Shown here: piece after piece, positions 1 to 6,572 of the stretch
Numbering within the stretch: position 1 is the stretch's first letter
Layout: each line of letters starts with the position of its first letter
Source: Saprospiraceae bacterium
GTDB taxonomy: Bacteria > Bacteroidota > Bacteroidia > Chitinophagales > Saprospiraceae
Reading direction: 5' to 3'
NCBI GenBank assembly: GCA_020437045.1
Contig: JAGQWV010000019.1
Coordinates: 1 to 7,785 of the forward strand
DNA: 7,785 nucleotides
Position numbers and translations under genes: made by a program
Notes under the pieces: generated by a model
Databases searched by the model: none
Told to the model about the DNA's origin: nothing
Seen by the model: the letters and a program-made list of their open reading frames with translations, nothing else

Positions 1-721
1 ACTCTGCATCCATTTTATGTTTGGAGAGATCTTCAACTTCGATATTACGGAAGGTGCCTAAACCGACATGCAAGGTTACTTCCGCAAAATCAACTCCTTT
101 TATTTCCAGACGTTTGAGCAGTTCCTTGCTAAAATGCAAACCCGCAGTTGGTGCGGCTACGGCACCGATCTGAGAGGCATAGACGGTTTGGTAGCGCTCT
201 TTGTCGAAAGGTTCGCTATCTCGTTCGATATACTTGGGTAATGGTGTGTTTCCCAGGTCATCAAGTACTTGCGCAAACTCTTCGTCCGGTCCGTCATAAA
301 AGAATCGAATAGTTCGACCTCTGGAGGTGGTATTATCTACTACTTCCGCAACAAGGACGTCGTTATCATCTTCGTCTTTAAAATAGAGCTTATTTCCTAC
401 CCTTATTTTACGGGCAGGATCGACCAATACATCCCAAAGTCTGGCTTCTTTATTCAGTTCGCGGAGCAGAAAAACCTCGATCTTAGCTCCGGTTTTTTCT
501 TTTCGGCCATATAAACGGGCAGGAAAGACTTTTGTATTGTTGTAAATAATGGCATCACCGTCATCGTAATAGTCCAGGATATCCCTAAAAATCCGATGTT
601 CGATCTCACCGGTCTTTCGATTGACTACTAAGAGTCTTGATTCATCCCGGTGCTCTGACGGATAGGATGCAATTAGGTTTTTGGGCAGGTTGAAACTAAA
701 CTGCGATAATTTTGACTTCAT
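1..721 (-). CDS. queA: QueA, S-adenosylmethionine:tRNA ribosyltransferase-isomerase (3' part cut by window edge)
   Basis: QueA transfers and isomerises the ribosyl group of S-adenosylmethionine onto 7-aminomethyl-7-deazaguanine at the tRNA wobble position, giving epoxyqueuosine in the cytosolic queuosine pathway. The reading frame opens at the ATG at 721-719 (MKSKLSQFSFNLP) and stays open for 240 codons to the edge, about two thirds of the usual length near 350 residues. Family hallmarks seen: the N-terminal segment LIASYPSEHRDESRLLV (about residues 16-32), NNTKVFPARLYG (about 61-72), AAPTAGLHF (about 189-197) and TLHVGLGTFRNIEVEDLS (about 214-231). No frameshift or stop is visible. The gene is divergent from the ABC permease, with 170 bases between them. 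The identification is firm; only the C-terminal third is missing, because of the window boundary. Confidence 0.97.
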   Translation of the reverse strand, partial: MKSKLSQFSFNLPKNLIASYPSEHRDESRLLVVNRKTGEIEHRIFRDILDYYDDGDAIIYNNTKVFPARLYGRKEKTGAKIEVFLLRELNKEARLWDVLVDPARKIRVGNKLYFKDEDDNDVLVAEVVDNTTSRGRTIRFFYDGPDEEFAQVLDDLGNTPLPKYIERDSEPFDKERYQTVYASQIGAVAAPTAGLHFSKELLKRLEIKGVDFAEVTLHVGLGTFRNIEVEDLSKHKMDAE

Positions 722-746
722 TAAGGTACCTTTTTTTAAAGCACCA

Positions 747-778
747 CAAAAATAGAAAAACTTATCTCTTACTACAGA
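747..778 (-). promoter_or_regulatory. Candidate Bacteroidota-type promoter for queA
   Basis: On the minus strand, TATTTTTG (754-747) fits the -7 consensus TAnnTTTG exactly. TCTG (778-775) lies 20 bases upstream, where TTTG is expected, and differs at one base. Transcription would start about 20-25 bases before the queA ATG, a normal leader length. The call rests on motif match and position only, in AT-rich DNA where chance matches are common. Confidence 0.45.
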
Positions 779-831
779 TGATTCGTTGGTATTCCCCTTC
801 CTCTGGCAGATAGATTTGAGATATTGATCGA

Positions 832-868
832 TTTGCGCCGTTTTAAGTCTATGAAGTATGTAATTTAG
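832..868 (+). promoter_or_regulatory. Weak candidate promoter for the ABC permease gene
   Basis: TTTG (832-835) and TAATTTAG (861-868, one mismatch to TAnnTTTG) lie upstream of the permease start. Their 25-base spacing is longer than the usual 17-23. It is the best pair I can find in the 170-base divergent gap on this strand, but it is not convincing. Confidence 0.2.
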
Positions 869-891
869 CGCTATACTGACGAGCCTGTATT

Positions 892-2148
892 ATGCGAATT
901 ATATTGAGAATCCTCTATGAGAGCTTTGATCAGGCCTTTCACCAGTTGCGATCGAATAAGCTGAGAAGCTTTCTCTCTTTGCTAGGTATCACGATCGGCA
1001 TCTTTTGTATCATCGCAGTCATGTCAGCTGTAGACTCCCTGGAAGATAATATCAAAGGAAGTTTTGAGCAGCTCGGCAATGATGTAATATATATCAGTAA
1101 GTTACCCTGGGCGGAAGATTCGAGAGAATCCTACTGGAAATACTTTCAACGACCAGTGCCAAGTTTTGAGGATTATGAGGCCATCAAGACGAGAGTCAAG
1201 ACTGCAGGCGAAGTTTCATTGTTGGTTCGTATTGGAGGTCGGACCATAAAATATCGTTCAAATAATGTCGAGGGAGCCTTTGTTATGGCGGTGACTTTTG
1301 AGTATGCTGATATATTCAATCTTAAGTTGAGTCAGGGAAGATTTTATTCTCCTTTTGAATATGAACATGGCAGCGACCGGGTAATTTTGGGAGCATCTAT
1401 TGCGGAAGAATTGTTTGGGGCTCTGGATCCTATTGGTAAGGACGTAAAGCTAATGGGCAAGTCACTGCAGGTAATTGGTGTCATTGAGAAGTCAGGCAAA
1501 TCGATTGTTAATCCGTTGGATCATGATGAAGCAATCCTTCTTTCTTATACCCTGGCAAAGAAGATGAGTGATGTGCGCATGCGAAATAACCCCTGGGGCA
1601 CCCAGTTAAATATAAAAGCCGATGAGCGATCGGATGTCAGTGACCTTAAAGATGAAGTCACCGGAGTATTACGAGCCCATCACAGGCTGAAACCGAGGGA
1701 ATCTGACGATTTTAGTATAAATGAGATATCCGTGATCACCCAGCTGCTGGATAAGGTCTTTGGAGTACTCAATATTGCGGGTTGGCTTATTGGTGTTTTT
1801 GCTATCCTGGTGGGTATGTTTAGTGTTGCCAATATTATGTTTGTCAGCGTTAAAGAGCGAACGAATATTATTGGAATCAAGAAAGCCTTGGGTGCTAAAC
1901 GCCTGTTTATCCGCCTGGAATTTTTGATAGAGTCGGTGGTTCTCTGTATCCTGGGAGGATTGTTTGGGTTGTTAATCGTATTTCTGCTCATGAAGATTCT
2001 CACCCAGGTGATGGATTTTGAATTGTTTCTTTCAGTTCAGAACATCGTAATTGGATTGACCCTAAGTATTATCATCGGGGTTTTGGCCGGCTTGATACCG
2101 GCAAATCAAGCTTCTAAACTGGATCCCGTCGAAGCTATGCGCAAATAA
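892..2148 (+). CDS. ABC transporter permease, MacB/FtsX type
   Basis: Inner-membrane permease of the MacB/FtsX family. These proteins pair with a separate LolD-like ATPase and drive export, lipoprotein release or signalling rather than import. The 418-residue chain has the family layout. There is one N-terminal membrane segment (about 26-48, following LRSNKLRSFLSLLGITIG). A large periplasmic MacB core domain follows (about 50-285). Three C-terminal membrane segments lie at about 292-316, 345-367 and 384-403. The segment KERTNIIGIKKALGAKR (321-337) is the usual cytoplasmic coupling region, and the C-terminal PANQASKLDPVEAMR signature is present. No ATPase gene lies in the window, so the substrate cannot be inferred. 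The ATG at 892 places the first helix correctly; no Shine-Dalgarno sequence precedes it. The gene is convergent with rplT. Confidence 0.93.
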   Translation: MRIILRILYESFDQAFHQLRSNKLRSFLSLLGITIGIFCIIAVMSAVDSLEDNIKGSFEQLGNDVIYISKLPWAEDSRESYWKYFQRPVPSFEDYEAIKTRVKTAGEVSLLVRIGGRTIKYRSNNVEGAFVMAVTFEYADIFNLKLSQGRFYSPFEYEHGSDRVILGASIAEELFGALDPIGKDVKLMGKSLQVIGVIEKSGKSIVNPLDHDEAILLSYTLAKKMSDVRMRNNPWGTQLNIKADERSDVSDLKDEVTGVLRAHHRLKPRESDDFSINEISVITQLLDKVFGVLNIAGWLIGVFAILVGMFSVANIMFVSVKERTNIIGIKKALGAKRLFIRLEFLIESVVLCILGGLFGLLIVFLLMKILTQVMDFELFLSVQNIVIGLTLSIIIGVLAGLIPANQASKLDPVEAMRK

Positions 2149-2180
2149 AAAAACACACCGGAGCGACTCCTGGTGTGTTT
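2147..2180. terminator. Rho-independent terminator between convergent permease and rplT
   Basis: AAACACACC (2151-2159) pairs perfectly with GGTGTGTTT (2172-2180). GGAG/CTCC (2160-2163/2167-2170) extends the stem inward, with one bulged base and a CGA loop. Read on the minus strand the stem runs into seven T's (2153-2147), a strong terminator for rpmI-rplT. Read on the plus strand the U-tract is only three bases, so termination of the permease transcript may be weaker. The hairpin directly abuts the permease stop codon (2146-2148). Confidence 0.88.
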
Positions 2181-2214
2181 AAAATCTCTGTGTTCAGCCT
2201 TTTTCCCCGGATTA

Positions 2215-2559
2215 CTACTTTACCTGATTTACAATCGCAGCAAATGTTTCCGGATTGTTTAAGGCTAAATCTGCCAAAACCTTTCGGTTTAAGTCAATAT
2301 TTTTTTCGGATAAAAGATGGATAAATTTAGAATACGACAGGCCATGTTCTCTAACTCCTGCATTTATTCTGGCAATCCAAAGTCGACGGAAAGATCTTTT
2401 CTTGTTTCGTCGATCTCTGAAGGCATGAGTCCATCCTTTTTCTACCGCATTTTTAGCAACGGTATACACCTTTGAACGAGCGCCGAAATACCCCCGGGCT
2501 TCGTTCATAATTTTTTTTCTTCGTCTTCTGGAAGCTACAGCGTTAACTGATCTAGACAT
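2215..2559 (-). CDS. rplT: 50S ribosomal protein L20
   Basis: L20 is a primary 23S rRNA-binding protein needed early in large-subunit assembly; in some bacteria it also represses its own operon. The 114 residues align over the full family length (usually 115-120). The basic N-terminal extension VASRRRRKKIMNEARGYFG spans about 8-26, and the highly conserved RDRRNKKRSFRRLWIARIN lies at 48-66. The globular RNA-binding part follows (about 67-114, including GLSYSKFI and DLNRKVLADLA). The ATG at 2559-2557 gives the expected start MSRSVN. It is the last gene of the cluster, 90 bases after rpmI, and is followed by a strong terminator hairpin. Confidence 0.98.
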   Translation of the reverse strand: MSRSVNAVASRRRRKKIMNEARGYFGARSKVYTVAKNAVEKGWTHAFRDRRNKKRSFRRLWIARINAGVREHGLSYSKFIHLLSEKNIDLNRKVLADLALNNPETFAAIVNQVK

Positions 2560-2586
2560 GTTTTTGATTGTTTATAGAGTACAGGG

Positions 2587-2602
2587 ATTCCATATTTGGA
2601 AT
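2587..2602 (-). other. Small perfect hairpin in the rpmI-rplT gap
   Basis: ATTCCA (2587-2592) and TGGAAT (2597-2602) form a perfect 6-base inverted repeat with a 4-base loop, inside the 90-base spacer between rpmI and rplT and about 28 bases from the rplT start. There is no T-tract, so it is not a terminator. It could help set rplT translation or bind L20, but that is speculation from position; a 6-base repeat can arise by chance. Confidence 0.3.
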
Positions 2603-2649
2603 ACTTTGGACCTCTAGCTCTTGTTAATAATTGTTTTTAGCCAGAACTA

Positions 2650-2844
2650 TCAGATGCACAATAGTCTTTTGATCCTGGTATGATCGGCATCACTTACCAC
2701 AGTCGAATGTACCAACCGGGTTTTTGCTTTTTTACTTTTATTACGCATCATGTGCGAAGTATAAGCCTGAAATCGCTTAATCTTACCTGAACCAGTGACT
2801 TTAAATCGCTTCTTAGCACTGGAATGTGTCTTCATCTTAGGCAT
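2650..2844 (-). CDS. rpmI: 50S ribosomal protein L35
   Basis: L35 is a small, very basic protein of the large ribosomal subunit. The 64 residues match the family length and pattern: the start MPKMKTHSSAKKRFKVTGSGKIKR (positions 1-24) is diagnostic, followed by a central basic stretch (HMMRNKSKKAKTR, 31-43) and the terminal RIKRLL. The chain ends LLCI, whereas many L35 proteins end near LLPY, a minor variation. It sits between infC and rplT in the classic order. It is separated from infC by a terminator and an apparent promoter of its own. The ATG at 2844-2842 is preceded by GGAGG, but at 18 bases this is too far to act as a normal ribosome binding site. Confidence 0.98.
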   Translation of the reverse strand: MPKMKTHSSAKKRFKVTGSGKIKRFQAYTSHMMRNKSKKAKTRLVHSTVVSDADHTRIKRLLCI

Positions 2845-2861
2845 AACAAATCAATATTTTT

Positions 2862-2889
2862 CCCTCCTTTGCGTGAGGGTGTGCAAAGG
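2862..2889. repeat. Nested inverted repeats in the rpmI promoter/leader
   Basis: CCTTTGC (2866-2872) and GCAAAGG (2883-2889) are a perfect 7-base inverted repeat with a 10-base spacer. One arm lies inside the rpmI -7 box. A second, overlapping and mutually exclusive pair is CCCTC (2862-2866) with GAGGG (2875-2879). The first could be a DNA operator or a hairpin in read-through RNA; the second could fold at the very 5' end of the rpmI transcript and hide its GGAGG. The repeats are seen directly; any function is inferred. Confidence 0.5.
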
Positions 2890-2914
2890 TAAAAAAAGCC
2901 CTGGAATTTCCAAG
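2884..2914 (-). promoter_or_regulatory. Bacteroidota-type promoter for rpmI-rplT
   Basis: On the minus strand, TACCTTTG (2891-2884) is an exact match to the -7 element TAnnTTTG and continues into the commonly seen CA. CTTG (2914-2911) lies 19 bases upstream, at the expected -33 position, with three of four bases matching TTTG. Transcription would begin near 2880, giving a leader of about 35 bases. The upstream half of the promoter lies inside the infC terminator stem. Confidence 0.65.
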
Positions 2915-2918
2915 GCTT
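2891..2918 (-). terminator. Rho-independent terminator of infC
   Basis: On the minus strand, AAGCCTTGGAA pairs with TTCCAGGGCTT (arms at 2918-2908 and 2906-2896), with one G-T pair. The stem is followed by a run of seven T's (2897-2891). It begins about 30 bases after the infC stop codon. This is a textbook intrinsic terminator and implies that much of the infC transcript ends before rpmI, although partial read-through is possible. Confidence 0.85.
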
Positions 2919-2948
2919 ATAAGACAGTTAAGTTTGTCTCTAGTCTTT

Positions 2949-3530
2949 TTACTTACGCTTTTTCGGAGATACGATGACTGACATCCTTCTACCTTCGAGT
3001 TTTGGCAATTCCTCTGCACTACCGAAATCCTCCAGCTCTTTAAGAAAACGAAGTAAGAGAAGTTCTCCCCGATCCTTAAAGACAATCGCTCGCCCTCTAA
3101 ACTGAACGAAGGCTCTCACTTTTGCACCTTCTTCCAGAAATTTCTTTGCGTGTTTCAGCTTAAACTCAAAGTCGTGGTCATCCGTATTTGGTCCGAAACG
3201 TATTTCCTTGATGACCGTTTTTACCGTCCGAGCTTTGATCTCCTTATCCTTTTTCTTCTTATCGTAGATAAACTTACGGTAATCAATGATCTTGCAAACA
3301 GGAGGTTTGGCAGTCGGGGAAATTTCCACCAGGTCGAGCCCCATTTCCTGGGCCCAATCAAGGGCTACACGTGTACGGAAGATTCCAGTTTCAATGTCTT
3401 GACCAATGGTTTCACTTAATTCTTCGAAATTTTCACCAACCAATCTAATTTCGGGTACATGTATCTCCCTGTTGATGCGGTAGGAAAAGTTGTCCGATTT
3501 CGATGAATTTGATCTTTGTCTTTTATTCAA
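2949..3530 (-). CDS. infC: Translation initiation factor IF-3, non-ATG (TTG) start
   Basis: IF3 binds the 30S subunit, blocks 50S joining and proofreads the start codon and initiator tRNA. The 193 residues have a basic lead-in and an N-domain (about 16-84, from FSYRINREIHVPEIRLVG to LVEISPTAKPPVCKIIDYRKF). A lysine-rich linker (about 88-104) and a C-domain follow (about 105-193, with KEIRFGPNTDDHDFEFKLKHA, FRGRAI and KLEGRRM). No ATG lies in frame before the N-domain. The frame upstream of the TTG at 3530-3528 reaches a stop after five further codons, and the first methionine downstream falls inside the N-domain. A rare start codon is therefore unavoidable, as in many infC genes, where it serves autoregulation by IF3. 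The N-domain is about 10 residues longer than E. coli IF3 after VRLxG. It lies 125 bases downstream of clpC. Confidence 0.96.
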   Translation of the reverse strand: MNKRQRSNSSKSDNFSYRINREIHVPEIRLVGENFEELSETIGQDIETGIFRTRVALDWAQEMGLDLVEISPTAKPPVCKIIDYRKFIYDKKKKDKEIKARTVKTVIKEIRFGPNTDDHDFEFKLKHAKKFLEEGAKVRAFVQFRGRAIVFKDRGELLLLRFLKELEDFGSAEELPKLEGRRMSVIVSPKKRK

Positions 3531-3632
3531 ATGCTTATACTTTAGTTAAAAATTGATTACAACCTTAAAATTATACAATTTTTGATCCAGTTTTAAATAA
3601 TATCTGTGCATACTGATACGGAGTAAACACAA

Positions 3633-3648
3633 GGTTGACCGGATCACC
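3633..3648 (-). terminator. Weak hairpin after clpC (uncertain terminator)
   Basis: GGTTGA (3633-3638) can pair with TCACC (3644-3648), leaving one base bulged, a few bases after the clpC stop. On the minus strand it is followed by CTTGTGTTTAC, not a proper T-tract. In the rest of the 125-base clpC-infC gap the best -7-like word is TAAGGTTG (3567-3560, one mismatch), without a good -33 partner. Whether infC has its own promoter or is read from clpC is therefore not decided by the sequence. Confidence 0.25.
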
Positions 3649-3655
3649 TACCGCA

Positions 3656-6208
3656 CTATTTGATTTCCACTTTTTTGGTGATAATATCTAATCCTTCTTT
3701 GTCTTCTTTTAAAACCGCCTCCAGGGTACTGCCTTCTGGTGGTGTTTCATTAAGAATGTATTCAGCCAACGGATCTTCAATGTATTTTTGAATGGCCCGG
3801 TGTAATGGACGAGCTCCAAACTGAGGATCAAATCCTTTTTCTGCGACAAAATCCTTGGCCTCCGGAGAGAGGGTCAATTTATACCCCATTCCCTCCAATC
3901 GGTGATAAAGTTCCTTTAAAGTTATTTCTATAATCTTCAAGATATCTTCCTTGTCCAGACTATTGAAGACGATTACATCATCAATCCGGTTTAGGAATTC
4001 AGGTGAGAAGGTTCGTTTAAGCGCACCTTGAATCACACTTTTCGAATATTGCTCAGCACTATCCTGACGGGATTTGGTGGCAAAACCTACTCCCTGACCA
4101 AAATCTTTCAATTGGCGCACACCAATATTGGAAGTCATGATAATCAATGCATTTTTGAAGTCTACTTTACGACCCAACCCATCCGTGAGCTGTCCGTCAT
4201 CTAGAACTTGTAGCAAAATGTTATATACGTCAGGGTGAGCCTTTTCTATCTCATCAAGCAGAATAACCGAATAGGGTTTTCTACGTACCTTTTCCGTCAG
4301 CTGTCCACCTTCTTCATATCCTACGTATCCGGGAGGGGCTCCAATAAGTCTGCTAACACTGAATTTTTCCATGTATTCACTCATGTCCAAACGAACCAGA
4401 GCGTCTTCAGAATCGAACATGTAGCGAGCCAGTGCTTTTGCCAATTCGGTCTTTCCAACTCCCGTGGGACCGAGAAAAATAAAAGATCCAATGGGGCGGG
4501 AGGGATCTTTCAAACCCACCCGGTTTCTCTGGATGGCTTTCGTGATTTTTTCAATCGCTTCATTCTGTCCAATGATTGCTTCCTTGAGATCAGCAGTCAT
4601 ATGTACCAGCTTCTTACTTTCACTTTGAGCCACTCGTTGTACCGGAATACCAGTCATCATCGCAACTACCTCAGCAATATCTTCTTCGTTGACTGGAAAG
4701 CGCTTCGTTTTGGAATCTTCTTCCCAATTGATCTTGGATTCTTCCAACTGACGCACCAGTCTGGATTCCTGATCGCGTAAATCAGCGGCCTTTTCGTATT
4801 GTTGATTTTTCACCGCTTGATTTTTACTATCCTTCAGCTCCTCAATTCTCTTCTCAAGTTCTTCAATGTGTTTTGGAACATGAATGTTCTTTAGATGTAC
4901 CCGGGCTCCGACTTCATCCAAAACATCAATAGCCTTATCAGGAAGAAAACGGTCTGTGACATATCGATCGGAGAGTTTAACACAAGCTTTTATGGCTTCT
5001 TCACTGTAGTCGACGTTGTGAAACTCTTCATATTTAGGGGCAATATTTTTAAGAATATGCTCAGTCTCTTCCGCAGATGGAGGATCGACCATCACCTTTT
5101 GGAATCTTCTGTCCAACGCGCCATCTTTCTCAATGTATTGCCTGTATTCGTCCAGGGTAGAGGCACCGATACACTGCAACTCGCCACGAGCCAGAGCCGG
5201 TTTGAAAATATTGGAAGCATCCAGCGAACCAGTGGCACCACCGGCACCTACGATCGTATGAATCTCATCAATGAAAAGAATGACATCGCGAGACTTTTCC
5301 AGTTCATTCATGATGGCCTTCATCCGCTCTTCAAACTGACCACGATACTTGGTGCCTGCCACTAGCGCTGCCAGATCCAGCATCACTATTCTTTTGCCAA
5401 ACAATGTCCGGGATACCTTTCGCTGATTGATGCGGATGGCCAACCCTTCGACAATGGCTGTTTTACCCACTCCGGGTTCGCCAATAAGGATCGGGTTGTT
5501 TTTCTTCCTTCGACTAAGAATTTGTGATACCCGTTCGATTTCATTCTCTCTCCCAATGATCGGATCAAGTTTGCTTTCTTCTGCCAGTTTGGTAATGTCA
5601 CGACCAAAATTGTCAAGAACCGGTGTGCGGGATTTTGTGTTTCCCTTGCGCTGATAGCGACTTGCTCCTGGCTCATCTTCCAAAGGCATATCCGGATCGG
5701 AAGTTGACTGATTATAAATATCCTGATCAAACTCTTCTTTTTCCTCTATCAAATAGTAGAGTTCGTTCTTATAGGTGTCATAATCAATATCAAATTGACT
5801 CAATATTTTCGAGGCCCGATTGTCTTTGTGCTTCAGAATAGAAAGCATCAGATGTTCGGGATTCACTTCGTCGTTTTTAAGCACCTTGGCCTCCAATAAT
5901 GAGACTTTCAACACTTTTTCCGCATGCTTGTCCAATCGCTCTTCAATCATTTTCCGATCCTTGTCCTGATCAGGGGTGAAGTCTTCAGCTTTACTACGCC
6001 GGCTATCAACGGCTTTTTCAGTGTATTCCTTGATCTCAGACACATCGACGTCCAGGGATTCAAGCACTTTGTTAGCCAAATAGTCTTTACCCGACAAGAT
6101 GCCTAAGAGTAAATGTTCCGTACCTACGAAATCATTCCCCAACCGTAAAGCCTCATTACGACTGGTTCGGATGATTTCTTTGATTTCTGGTGAGAACCTG
6201 TTATTCAT
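3656..6208 (-). CDS. clpC: ClpC-type AAA+ unfoldase, ATP-binding subunit of the Clp protease
   Basis: A hexameric Hsp100 ATPase that unfolds substrates and feeds them to ClpP. The 850 residues start at MNNRFSPEIKEII. An upstream ATG at 6268 would add 20 residues that precede the conserved Clp N-domain start, so it was not used. Domains: Clp N repeat domain (about 1-145); AAA1 with Walker A GEPGVGKT (243-250), pore loop GTKYRGQFE (285-293), Walker B LFIDEIH (311-317) and paired arginines (367-368); a UVR-like helical segment (about 450-485); AAA2 with Walker A GPTGVGKT (580-587), pore loop GYVGYEEGG, Walker B VILLDEIE (648-655), sensor TSNIG (692-696) and the GAR sensor-2 (798-800). The VGF at 707-709 is the ClpP-docking tripeptide and, with the short middle domain, separates it from ClpB. 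No clpP, mcsA/B or ctsR lies nearby. All catalytic residues are intact. Confidence 0.97.
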   Translation of the reverse strand: MNNRFSPEIKEIIRTSRNEALRLGNDFVGTEHLLLGILSGKDYLANKVLESLDVDVSEIKEYTEKAVDSRRSKAEDFTPDQDKDRKMIEERLDKHAEKVLKVSLLEAKVLKNDEVNPEHLMLSILKHKDNRASKILSQFDIDYDTYKNELYYLIEEKEEFDQDIYNQSTSDPDMPLEDEPGASRYQRKGNTKSRTPVLDNFGRDITKLAEESKLDPIIGRENEIERVSQILSRRKKNNPILIGEPGVGKTAIVEGLAIRINQRKVSRTLFGKRIVMLDLAALVAGTKYRGQFEERMKAIMNELEKSRDVILFIDEIHTIVGAGGATGSLDASNIFKPALARGELQCIGASTLDEYRQYIEKDGALDRRFQKVMVDPPSAEETEHILKNIAPKYEEFHNVDYSEEAIKACVKLSDRYVTDRFLPDKAIDVLDEVGARVHLKNIHVPKHIEELEKRIEELKDSKNQAVKNQQYEKAADLRDQESRLVRQLEESKINWEEDSKTKRFPVNEEDIAEVVAMMTGIPVQRVAQSESKKLVHMTADLKEAIIGQNEAIEKITKAIQRNRVGLKDPSRPIGSFIFLGPTGVGKTELAKALARYMFDSEDALVRLDMSEYMEKFSVSRLIGAPPGYVGYEEGGQLTEKVRRKPYSVILLDEIEKAHPDVYNILLQVLDDGQLTDGLGRKVDFKNALIIMTSNIGVRQLKDFGQGVGFATKSRQDSAEQYSKSVIQGALKRTFSPEFLNRIDDVIVFNSLDKEDILKIIEITLKELYHRLEGMGYKLTLSPEAKDFVAEKGFDPQFGARPLHRAIQKYIEDPLAEYILNETPPEGSTLEAVLKEDKEGLDIITKKVEIK

Positions 6209-6237
6209 ATTGTAATTGTACTTAAGACTTTGTAAAA

Positions 6238-6269
6238 CAATAATACTATTAATTACACGAAGTAACAAT
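6238..6269 (-). promoter_or_regulatory. Candidate proximal promoter for clpC
   Basis: On the minus strand, TATTATTG (6245-6238) differs from TAnnTTTG at one base, and ATTG (6269-6266) lies 20 bases upstream and differs from TTTG at one base. The leader would be about 25 bases before the chosen clpC ATG at 6208. If it is used, the upstream ATG at 6268 would not be in the transcript, which agrees with the shorter protein start. Confidence 0.35.
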
Positions 6270-6472
6270 TCGTTTGTCTATCAAATAAATTTGCAGGAAA
6301 ATCATGCCATACTAATCGCCCTCGGTGCAACACTGTTCACGTGACAAAATCTACCTTTATAAATAAAGACGTTTGCAACGATTATTAGTTCGTATTTTAA
6401 TACTTTGATAACATAACGTTTAGACCTTCAACTTGGTTGTTGATCCTCCTAAAAATGGCCTTGGCGCGCATC

Positions 6473-6480
6473 CAAAGATA
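6473..6480 (-). promoter_or_regulatory. Candidate distal -7 box for clpC
   Basis: On the minus strand, TATCTTTG (6480-6473) is an exact match to TAnnTTTG, but I see no good TTTG 17-23 bases upstream. If active, it would give clpC a leader of roughly 260 bases. Motif evidence only. Confidence 0.25.
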
Positions 6481-6543
6481 CGGATCACCATCAACTCATT
6501 GAATCCCCGGAATATGCCCGTTGTCGAAAAGCGATAATTTTAA

Positions 6544-6572
6544 CTTGTTTTTTGCTATTCTTTGTACCTTCG
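6544..6572 (+). promoter_or_regulatory. Candidate promoter for the STAS gene-rnz pair
   Basis: TACCTTCG (6565-6572), continuing CA, is one base from TAnnTTTG, and CTTG (6544-6547) lies 17 bases upstream. Transcription would start about 20 bases before the ATG at 6595, a typical distance. No Shine-Dalgarno sequence is seen in the short leader. Confidence 0.5.

Noticed and set aside
269..514. 81-codon plus-strand frame inside queA
   Set aside because: It is antisense to the continuous, clearly conserved QueA frame.
1680..2003. 107-codon minus-strand frame inside the ABC permease
   Set aside because: It is antisense to the conserved membrane segments of the permease and has no family features.
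2863..2867. GGAGG (minus strand) as a ribosome binding site for rpmI
   Set aside because: It is 18 bases from the ATG, too far for normal Shine-Dalgarno pairing, and this phylum makes little use of such sites. It is better explained as part of the inverted repeat.
2837..3085. 82-codon minus-strand frame spanning the end of infC and the infC-rpmI gap
   Set aside because: It overlaps IF3 out of frame and runs through the terminator and promoter; it has no recognisable features.
4235..4780. 181-codon open frame on the plus strand inside clpC
   Set aside because: It lies wholly antisense to the well-conserved ClpC coding sequence and its translation resembles no known protein. The other plus-strand frames within clpC (for example 4895-5365) are rejected for the same reason.
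5386..5730. 114-codon frame on the minus strand within clpC in another phase
   Set aside because: It overlaps the ClpC AAA1 region out of frame. The clpC frame itself is intact, so this does not indicate a frameshift.
6209..6268. N-terminal 20-residue extension of ClpC from an upstream ATG at 6268
   Set aside because: Conserved Clp N-domains start at a sequence equivalent to MNNRFSPEIKEII. The extension is hydrophobic but not family-conserved, and the proximal promoter candidate would leave that ATG outside the transcript.
6439..6495. GTTGAT...ATCAAC loose inverted repeat as a terminator or riboswitch
   Set aside because: The arms are short and separated by about 45 bases, there is no T-tract, and I recognise no riboswitch core.
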